64,000 nt of DNA from Athripsodes cinereus (taxonomy: Eukaryota; Arthropoda; Insecta; Trichoptera; Leptoceridae). The position numbers were made by a program, and so were the translations under genes. The notes under the pieces are model-generated. The model worked only from the letters and a program-made list of their open reading frames with translations. It made no database searches and was not told where the DNA came from. The DNA is taken from the NCBI GenBank assembly GCA_947579605.1, contig OX388315.1, positions 1,550,001-1,614,000 of the forward strand. Reading direction: 5' to 3'. Each line of letters starts with the position of its first letter. Within the stretch, counting starts at the first letter, position 1. This document shows positions 41,295 to 53,200 of the stretch, piece by piece.

Positions 41295-44200
41295 TTACAT
41301 ATGCTCTGGATGGCTACGGATACAGTCGATGAGGTCCACAGGTTTGATTTCTCCTACGCAGATGCGGTGAATGGCCGTGAACAAGGGGAATCTGGAACAG
41401 AACACAATACAACATATTTAAAACACAAATTATTATTTTTTTAACTTAATCTGAGACTTCTGTCACTAATATTCAATACTTATATTACTACTGATACAAC
41501 CGAAACATAAAAATCACTCAGGTCTTCCAACCCAGATACTCATAACAAACCTGTAGATTAATGTAAGAGTGGTTTGGCTAGCTAAATTGAATGTATGCCT
41601 TCTGCATGACCAGACCATTGTTGCTGAGCAAAATGCCAAATGGTTTGCAGACCAAGAAAAGTACAGAGATACTAAAGATGATGTCAAAGATACACCATGC
41701 ACTGTAACGGTGGCTTGCCAATATAGGTAATGATATTTTTTTCCATGAAAGGGTGCAATTTAAAATAAATTGCCTAGATTTTGTATTATTTTGTAGTTTC
41801 TTTTTAGACAAGGCTCTGTCCAGGAAAGGATGGAAATAGGCTGAAAAAAGAATAACTCACTTGTTCTCCATTCCTTTACTCTTGAGCATGTAATTAACCT
41901 CCTCGGCTGTGAAGGGTCCCTGTAACTTCTGTCCATTGAGCATCTCATTCTCCAACTCCTTGATTGACTTACCTGACCTCACAAAGGCCTCAGATACTTT
42001 ACGATTTCTGCCACCTGAAATTACACAAACTTTGACATTCTTTTCCCCTTATTCTTCACATTCCTTATTACAATGAGATCAGGGGGGTCAAATGGATGCA
42101 GCCGGGTCATTCCGTGTCAATTCAACACAATTTTGGGAGATTTTCAGACTTGATGTCTCAGATTTTCATGATTTTTTTTTATACAGCAATATATCATAGA
42201 CTTATAAAAAAATACCAAATTTATGCTATGTAGCACAATTATTTTTGAAGTTATTAGTTTTTGAAAATCACAATTTTTATGAAAAAATCTCATGTCTTGG
42301 CACCTTTGGAAGCCTATAGACTGGCAACCAGTGATGATATAAACCTGGGTGAGGTCTCGTTTTAAAGCTATTGAATGGGGCTTTAATCTGATGTGCCACA
42401 GGATAGGGGTCACGGTTTGAAAAAAAAAAAAATAATATTAAAATTAAATTTTAAAAATTAAATTTTTCAAAAAGTGACAATTTTAAAAATTGTCAAAAAT
42501 AGTTTGTAATGTATTAATACATATACCAAAATTCTATTATGGGATCTCAATGGGATCAGGAGATACAGGGCTACACATTACACATTATACACACATTATG
42601 GTTTATAGTTTTAGTTGAATGTGATGTGAATAATTATGCAGTATCATGGAACCAAAGAATTTTTCCCTGTTGGATTATGGAACTAGCAATTCAACATGTA
42701 AGTTTATTTTCAAGAAGGATATAAAGAAAAACATTTTAATCTCACCATAGCATGTGGTGATAAGATCTGCCACGCCGCAGGATTCAAAGAATGTGCTGAG
42801 TTTGCTTCCAGGGTAGAAGACGTCCACAAACTTGATCATCTCCATGAGTCCTAATCGGATAATAGCAGCCTTGGTGTTGTCTCCCATTCCCAAACCGTCG
42901 ACAAAACCAGCACCACAGGCAACAATGTTCTAGAAATAAGCATTTAAGAATTTGTTATCAAATTGTAAATACAAAACATGAGGGGTTTAGATGCAAAGGT
43001 GTATTGTTCCTAGAACATTGAAACTGAGAAAACAAAACAATTCTATTTCTAACAATAATATTTTAAATCATTTATTTATTTATTTACATCAATTTACGGC
43101 GTGAGCCTTTTACATGTAAAACAACAGTATAATAGACAACAAAATTATGTTTAGAAAATATTTTTTTCTGTTTTAATATTTATTTATATTATTTTGATAA
43201 TCTATTGTTTAATTTAAAAAAAAATGTATCTTGAAAATACAAATAAAATTTGGATTAAAAATTTATAAGTAAAAAACACTTTAGAGTTTTAGATTTGTTT
43301 TATTAACAGTTACACGTGTTTTGGGTTACAGTATATTCATACTATAACTGTTAATATGTGTAACTGTTAATAAAACAAATCTAAAACTATAAAGTGTTTT
43401 TTACTTATAAATTTTTAATTTAATAATGGACTTTTACTCATCCAGTGAAAATAAAACTAGTAAAATTTCGATTGATGGGATATGAACCCACAAACAAGCA
43501 TTTTTTATTTTTAATATGGCACAAAGAGATAAAGAACATTATATTCAATATAACATTTACCTTAAGAGCACCACAGATCTCCACTGCATCCTCATCATCC
43601 ACTACAACCACTCTGAAGTAGGGAGTCTGGATGACGTCACGCAGCACTGGGGCTAAGGTGGCGTCCTTGCAACCAATAGTCGTCTCGCAGAACTTCTCTT
43701 CGGCAACCTGGAAACACAAGAATACATTGCCATTAGCAAACCTACATAAAAATAATCATAATCATCACCCTCCAATGTTCTTTCTGGAAACACACATCAG
43801 AAACTAGCCTCCTATATTCTGAGTGTATTTGTGTCAATTAATACGATAATAATATTTATCTATATTTATTTACTTAGTTTATTCTTCTTGCACATCATCA
43901 TTCACATAACGAAATCAACAAATCAGTATAGATCAGAAAAAATGGGATGATAATATGCAGTGGCGAGGTTATCACTATATAGTGGTTTCTTCCATATAAC
44001 CACGTCCATCTTATCACTATACAGTAATTTTTTCCATATATTTCCACGCCATGTCCCAAGTGGGGTAAGCAGAGAGAATGAAACGCTATATAGATCTATC
44101 CTTACATACTGCATTCAGTCAGCTGTTATAATCAATTTGATACACAGAATATATTGTCTGTTGTGTATACTTGTAACACCCACATGTGATTCCACAATTG

Positions 44201-47200
44201 AATCATATTATAATTGGCAGAGATGATAATGAAAATAAAGCAATCACAATGCAAATCACTGTTTGCACTGAAATATCACGACAAAGAAACAGTTTCACAA
44301 ATGAATTAAACGGTCACATCTAATTTATAGATAGGTAGTTGGCTAAAAAGAACCTGGAGTCGTGCCCTGTGGAGTTCCGGTAAGTAATAGCTATTCTACT
44401 CTTTTATGTAAGTTTTCGAATGCCCTGTAAAAAGCAGGCGTTGATAAGGCCTGCGACCCATCCTGAATATCTTATTTTTTGTTGGTTGCATGGACAGGAC
44501 AATCTGCATGTTTATTATATGCACTTTTTTTTCTGACTACCCCGTTGGTGGGAAGTTCCATGATGGTGTAGATCATGGGTGGCCAACCTTTTCAGCAGCC
44601 GGGTCAAATTACAGAATCAGATTTCCTGCCGGGCCGCACAACAATATACTCCATATATGGAACATTTGATAATTTTACTTCACCTTAAAATTTCTACCCC
44701 TCCCCCCCCCCCTCCCCCCCCCCCCGTCTACGAATTTTCAAAATGGTATAGGAATTTGAAATGTTTCAAAACTCCTCGGTTTTCTTTAAGAATATTTTCT
44801 CAAAATCTCTTGACCAAATTTTTATAAAAAACTTTTTTACTAAAGTTAACGTTATTCTTTTATTTAATTGTACTCTTGTTTTGTATTAAATTAATTGTTT
44901 TGTGTCTTTTTTTAAAAAAATAATACTTTTTGTATGCATGTATTGTATGTATACTAAATTTTACATGTAAAAGGCTTCGGCCGTGAATATCTGAATAAAT
45001 AAATAAATAAAATAACCCTTTCAAAAATTTCACAATACTTGTACCGACTATTATTTAAAAAAAGTGTGCATATGCTTCGCGGGCCGCATGCAGACACCCA
45101 ACGGGCCGCGGGTTGGCCACCCTTGGTGTAGATCAGGGGTCGGCAACCTTTTAGCTGTGGTGTGCCAAGCCACTCTACCAATATGATTCAGGGTGCCGCC
45201 TTAATTCTAAATTATATAATGGGGTTCTAGAGGAGAAGAATTTTATACCAAATTTATCTTTTAAACATATTTATTAAAAAAATAACATAAAATTCTAATT
45301 TCGTGATTTCCCTGATTACTTTGTAGAGTGCCATTCAGAACCCCATCGCGTGCCAAGCCTGGCACGCGTGCCATAGGTTGCCGACGCCTGGTGTAGATGT
45401 TAAAAGTACGCTAGTTAAACTGTCATCTTTGTGTATGAAAGTAATTTTTTTCTAAGGTGAATTGAAATAAACACTAGTTAACTTCCAATTGACTTTGTTG
45501 ATTACGCTTACTAGTATTCAAAGACTCTCAACTCCATCTCCAGGCGATTATAAGAAAAATGTTTTAAAAAAAAATAATAGTTCACTTTTCTGAGAGCGTA
45601 ATTAATAAAATCAATTAGAAGTTAACTTAATAGTGTTTTTTTCATTTCACCTTGAAATGGACTTCCAACAAATACCTTCGGTCAATAATATAATTTTTTT
45701 TCATTCATACCATCAAGATATCAAAGTGTTAAAACATGTAACACAACCGGGCTAGTTGGAAGACATCGCATTTTAGCAAAAAACTCGCTCTCTGTACATT
45801 GAATGGTTTAACTGATATTTTTATCGGTATCGGGTGCCTTGCCTCGAGGAAAAAGAAAGAAAGAAAGATATTTTTATGACACTGTTATATTTTGTAATAT
45901 TGTAACCAATGTACAGTGAAAATAAAATAGATTGTAAAAATTTTCATTCTCTTTCAAATGACATTCAGAACTCTCGAGTTTCAGAAACTTGCCATTCAAT
46001 ATTTCACGTGTTCATAGCAATGTACATAATATCATGATCATGTAATAACACACATGCTCACTTCATGAAATAATACAAATAGTACTGGTTATTATAATAG
46101 AGAGCTATTAAACTGTGTTATTTTTATCCTCAAACAAACATCAATGAGTATGTACTCCATCCGTAATTTTACAAAGTGGAGCATTTATTACGGTATAAGA
46201 CAATTATTACAGAATTATTGTGTAGTGTCTATTTATACCATCACGGAATCTCCAACAAGTGGGGTAGCCGGCAGACAAACTACTACTAAATATAATGGAC
46301 GGCAAGTTATCCTCTAGTGTCTCCCTATCCCTATTGGTTAAGTGATTTTATTCGGTATACAGTTGAATTGAGCCGTGGAAGAACCGGCAAAAATAACTCT
46401 CCCATTCTTTTCCGTAAGTTTTTGAGTGTTCTGTAAAAGGGTAGGTGATTTACATCTCAATACATACAAAAAAGGCATTTTACATCTAGAATTCAGCAAT
46501 GAGATTTGCCACCCATCCTGGATGTTTTAATTTTTTGTTGGTATAGAGACTCTATAACTCCCATGTTTATTACATGCAGATGGTCAGCTAGCTGCTACTT
46601 AATGTAAAACTTAGCATAAAAGGCATCTTCAATTAGACTATGAGATGTGCGATCTATCTTGAATATCAATTTTTTTATCAGCAAAGAGAGGACAACTAAC
46701 ATATTTATTACATACGGTAAGACTGTTGGCAACCCCACTCGTGAGACATACTGTGATGGTACAGATAGTTAAAAAATATTTTTGATGCTCTGCAACAATG
46801 CTCCCTGCAAAGATCTATAATGTCTATGTAAAGTAAAGGACTACATTCCTGGCTGAGTCATGTTTTAAGGACAAGGAATGGTTTTCGATATTCTGGATGA
46901 TGGAAGTTTAGGAAATAGATACCTAGTTAGTTTTAACAACAACAAAAAATATAACACATAACTAGATGGAAGACATCACAGCATAATGATAATCTCGCCA
47001 CTGCATATCATCACATTTTTTATGCAAACTGCTTTGTTATGTAAATGATAATGTGCAAGAAGAATAATATAATAAATAAAAAACAAAAATAATCAAAAAA
47101 CAGTTTGCCAAGATATCTATATGAATTACGACACACATCTCGCAGTGTTTTTGACATCCTTGTGTATATTACATTTGATTGATACAACAGGATGTATCTT

Positions 47201-50200
47201 ACAAATACCAAACAAAATAGTAGCAAAGCGTTTATGAAATAAGATTAAAAACATTTTGATACCAAAGTGTAAGTAATCCTGACAATCAACAAATGCCATC
47301 GTATATTTGTTTTATAAACATTCTTCACAAGCCGTATCAACTACATATTTTATAATACAAAAAAGACACATATTCAGATACACATACACACTATCATGCT
47401 AGTTTCCTAAAGGGGTAGGCAGAAGGAATAGAGCGCCCCTACTCTCGCACACACTTTTTGCTTCCATAACATTTTAACACAAAAAGGAACTGCACTCCCA
47501 CTATCTTTGAATGGAGGGTATTGTACTTCAAAATTCTGTAATAAACCTGAACATTTAATTGTAATAGTTTTAAGCAGTCTTAGTACGTAGTAATACGTAA
47601 CTGTAAGTTAAAGAATGTATTGTTTAATTTTAAGTGTTAAATATATGGCAATCAAAATTGTGTCATACTCTCTTTGTCAATTTATCTCTGGTTTTGTTAT
47701 ATGTATATTCTATTATTCTATAGTTGTTGAAATCAAGTACTGAACACGGTTGGTGTGATTATATTTTTCTTTATCAAATAAAACATTTAAATATCTATTA
47801 TTTCTTTATTAATTATCCGCCCAAAATTAAGAAATGTTGTAAAACCTTTAGGGACATTAACAGTTGTTATTAACTGTGGGGAGGAGCCCTTCAGGCGATT
47901 TCTGAGGCCTCTCATATAAATAAACGGTTTTGCATGATGAGTGTGGATAATATATAGGATGTAATCTACCATTCCTGAAACATTCACGGGTAATGGAGGG
48001 TATAACCCTTAATAATGGTCTCCCACTATTTTCCATAAGTATTAGAGTGTCTTATAAAAGGCAGATGTTGGAAAAATAAATACATTCTTCATCTTAAATC
48101 TCAGCGATGAGGTTTGCCATTTTTGTATATTTTTTTTGACATAATACATTGTTACACTATCATCGTATGCGGTCGCATGAGATAAATAATTGATAGGGAT
48201 ATCTCATTTTCAATCAAATTTACACATAAAAAAAAACAAACAATATTATGAGATATAAAATAAATATTTTGTGGTGGTATGATGGTTTGGGCCTGTAGAA
48301 AGAATGAACGAGAAAAGATTTAGAAAGTATTTTCTATGATATTGGCATTCACAATGTCACGATTACCCAACATTTATAATCAACTACTACTACTACGATA
48401 CCATCAAGGCATATCCCACAAATGGGGTAGCCAGCAAACTAACTCCATGTAATAAACATGCAAGTTGTTCTCCACGCAAACAAAAAAATTTAACATTCAG
48501 GACGGGTGGCAAACCTCATCGCTGAATTTCAGATGTAAAATGCCCTGTAAATGATCTAATAATAATAACTAGAAAATTTTATTTAAGATGCGCCGTTTTG
48601 TGGAATAAGCACCGCAAGGGCCCATTCAAGAATCATAACACCTCCTGAACAATAGTCTTTAACCCTGCCTTGAACAACTCCACACTCTCCAAAGTTTGCA
48701 AATCATAGGGAATTTTGTTTAATACATACACACATACCATCACGCCACTTCCCTCGCGGTGTAGGCAGAAAGGATTGAGCACCACTTCCTTCTATCCTTG
48801 CATACATCTTTCGCTCCCATCACTGTCATACATACCTCATGCAGTTCTCCCGTTCCATGTACTCAATACGTGGCCGTCCTGCAGGATTTGCTTTAGATGA
48901 TCTTGCCATTTGATCCTCAGCCGTCTACGCCTCCGAGTACCATTCCTCTCAGCCAAATATATCTTCTTGGTCATGCTGTCCTCATTCATTCTTTCCACAT
49001 GCCCAAACCATCGTAACTTAATTACATTCATCCTTGTAACTTCACCAACTTTCATTCCACATTCACTCTCAAATTATGTTTAATCTACTTCAAAATCTTA
49101 ATAAATGCACATTGGGTTAGTTGGAAGAAATCGCGCCTCTGCGATAAACTCGCCCTCTGTATATTGATTGTATGTTTGTCTTTGTTTTAAATGTATTTTT
49201 GTGTGAATTTGCTTGTAATCAATGTACAGTAAAAAATAAATAAATAAATAAGATGTTTCATGAAACCACCGACATATGTAATTAATTTTATTATTGTTTC
49301 AAACAACTGACATATCATTGTAGAAACATCTGATCTAGTTGTGATATACAACAGTAGGTTAAGATGATTATGCATAAGATTGTCCACATATCGTCCCTCT
49401 GCTGACCAACTGTCGTATCTGACATTTTTGACGAAATCGAGTTATTATCACCAATGTGTATTTATATGTGCCCTCCATGTTCTCACTGAAGATCACACCT
49501 GTAACTGTTACCGTTATCCTGGAACAGCTTTCTGATTTAATGTTGTATTTTATTCAATTCTCTTTTTTTATTTTTATTTTCTTTTATTTAGTAGCCAAGC
49601 AAAACATCGTCATTTGGTACATATTAAAAATTAATACATTAAATCAATATTTAACAAATCCATAAAAAGAAAAAGAACATGAAATGAGTCAATCATATTC
49701 ACTTTACATAACGTTCCAAAACAGAAAAAAGTATACAGTGGGCCATTGGCTAAAACAAAAAATATAATAGCACTCTGAAATCGGGGAATGGGGGGTACTA
49801 TCTACGAATTACTCAAAATTTGATCACAAAAATGATTCTATAAGAATACAAATAAAATAATATTATACATTTACACTATGGCCAATTCTGAATCATAAAA
49901 TAGTTTAGTTGCACTAACTAAGTCAACTAAGTGTGAGAAGATAGTCGAGTCATGATAATTAGTTCTAATTGGTATTCACAGTTTTCCGTACTAATTTAGT
50001 TCATTAGTTCATTTTGACACCTTAGTACAACTATAAATTTCGAGAATCTATGTATTTTGTATTCAGAATGAAATTTTAGTTGACAGCCGACGACTAAAAT
50101 AAGTTGGATTTGGCAGAATTTTATTCGCGTCTTTTAATGTGCGAATATTATTAGTTGCTGTCATTTTACCGCAGAATATTGCTATTTTTTGGAAGTGTTA

Positions 50201-53200
50201 AGTTGTTTTTTCAATTAAAAGTAAAAAATTATATTTTTAGGGCAACTCTTAGCATGTATAAATTGTAAAATTACACCACTACCGACGCAAATACGAACGC
50301 CAAAATATATCGGCAAATCTGACATTTCACAATTTTCACGCGCGACAACTATTAAATTGTTGCCAGAAGTGTAAATCGGAACGTGAAAAACATTTTGTAT
50401 TGCGGCATCACTGACTAACATTAGTTTGTCCCATAGATTTTACCATTTGCACTTGGTGGTTCTCGAGTTTATAGTTGTTTATAGTTCATAACTAATGCTG
50501 AATACTACATAAAAACTAATATTAATCAACTTTTTAGTTAGTTAGTTCATTAAGATTCAGAATTGGCCCTACTGTGTCATATAACTAGGAGGGAGGAAAA
50601 TATACATGGCAAAACACTAAAAACCCTCTCCTGAACAATTAACATTTTTGCAGATACGACTTTTAGTCAGAAGAGAGACGATATTATACATATTATTCCT
50701 CTGTATCTGAAATAGAATGTTTGGCACACAGTCAACTTGGCTCCATACTGGGTCTAACAGTAATTATTACTATTGTATTGACAACCACATAACACATTAG
50801 TATATATATATATCTAGTGTTATAATGACCCTACCTAGACATTCTTAACTTGACCTCAGCTGTTACTAACTAAACGTACAAAGCTAGGAATTTTAGTCCC
50901 TCATAATGTTTCCCAGTGGAAACTTAAGGGCAAATTATTAAGAATTATTGGCATTCGGCAGTATATCTCATTCTGTTCAATCTAATCACGTGCATTCATC
51001 ATTTTTTTTTATATTGGAGTATCTTATAAAAGGAACATGATAGTTTAACTATACAACAAAATGCCACCAACGTTGAATACCCACTTATAAGTTTTTTTAA
51101 GCACAGAAAAAACATTATCCGCGTTATTATGTAAAAATATCTAAAGATTACCTAGCAAATAATTGCTTTTCCACTCTTTTCAAAAATAAAGACATATACT
51201 TATATACATCTTAAATTCAGTGATGAGGTTTGCCACTCATCCTGAATGTCTTAATTTTTTGTTGGCACAGAGAGGACAGCTTGCAGCCGATCTTCTGGCT
51301 ACCCCATTTGTGGGATTTATTGTGACGGTACAGTAGAATAGAATAATATCTATATAGATCACCTTGTCTGTTAGATTTGGGAAATTATACTTAATGTTGA
51401 AGTAAACAAATAAAGTACCAAAGTATGAAAAATAAGCAACGAAAAATAAGCGACTGCCTCTCTCCCCCTAGAAATAAAATAGAATAATCATAGCCTCAGC
51501 TAACCCACTCTCTTAGAGAAGTCCAGAGTATTCCCTTGCGTTTGTCTTAATAAAACAAAAGAGGAAACAATTATCTTCTACTGAGACTGATGTTGTACTT
51601 CTGCCAAGAGTGCCTGAATTAGACTCTACTTCTAATAATTATGTAGTGTACGTACCTCTCCCGCCAAGTTGGCTCCCATGAGGACATGGCAGGGGATCTT
51701 GAGGTTCCTTGTGATGATGTGGGAGATCAGGTCAATACCACCACCCTCGGCAACATCAAAGCCCTGCAACATACATGAACAATAAATACATTTACATAGA
51801 TAATGTAATATAATATTAGTGAATAATATTCTCACTGTATGTATGATAGGTAACATAAAATGTATTTAATTTTGGTAAACTTTACTGGTTTTTGACTCTT
51901 GTAATATTAATGCCAAAGCACCTTTAGGACACTGTATAACTTGTCAATTTTAGGACTTTCAAAACTTGCATATATGTCTACATGCATTTCATTTCCAATT
52001 CACTTCAATTCAATTTCAATTTTATTTTCACCTTGTATTGGTGATATAATAAATATATGGTTAAATTTAAAAACAAACAGATATGTTTTAAGTAGAATAT
52101 CGATAAAAATTATTTGATATCAATATCGTAAAACTGATAAATTGATCAGTTTTATGTTCACCTTCCCAGAACACAAGGGCAGAGAGTTCATAAAAACAAT
52201 TAGATTGTGATAATTAGGTATTATGTCCCTATTTAAAATTATTTTGCTAAATTTTTATCATTTTTGTCAACATATTATTATATCAGTGAGACAAAACTTA
52301 TCATTTAGTTATTATTATTATTTATTTTTTGTAATCGAAAAAATATCACTTTATAGGTATGTGAGTCAAAAGTCAAAAAACTCAATTTTGTGAAAACCTC
52401 AAGTTGTCGGCATATGGATCTGCGCAATTATCATAAAAAACATCTATTTATATGGTGCTAAAGGGACCAAAGGGAACAAAGGTCTATTTGTCTTTATTTA
52501 TTATTATGTCTTGACTTTTTATTTATTTTTTTGTATGTTGTGTTTATGACGCCCTTTCTATTGTATTAATGTTTTCTTTTTTAGTGTAATGTTGATAAAC
52601 CCAATTTATGACAATTAATGATATGGCTGTAATACATTTTTCAATACTAATAACATACAGAATCTCAAAAAAAAGAAGTCATCTTATCAATTAACTTAAT
52701 AATATAACACATAGGAAATATTCTCATTCAATATGGGTGTTGTCTATGATAAAACATGTTTGTGTCTTTCAAACAGCGATGTTTTCAATATATAAAACAA
52801 ATAATACTTTTATTTATTCTGCGCAGTGTGTTAAATATAATATAACAGATGTTTTATAATACAGAATTAGTTTATGTTATAATCCCCACATAATAAAATA
52901 TTAATGTTTCAAGTTCAATATTATTTATATCTATCTGCTAATATGAAATGACAGACCGCTGACAAACAATTTAATTATTTCAATAACAAAAATAGAGATA
53001 ATCCAATCATAGAAACTACTTGCATAGTAAAAATTAGATACACAATAATATACATTGATTAGAATAGTTAAAATCAGCCAACAATGAGCTAATTGGATTG
53101 GCCATAACATAAGGCACCTAGACCTGCTCATCACCATCGTGGAGAGCATGTTCGAAGGCAGAAATGGTAGAGGCTGACCAAGAGACACATTTATGGATCA

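Noticed and set aside
41163..41444. Plus-strand ORF of 93 codons
   Set aside because: Antisense to the last exon of the glycerol-3-phosphate dehydrogenase gene.
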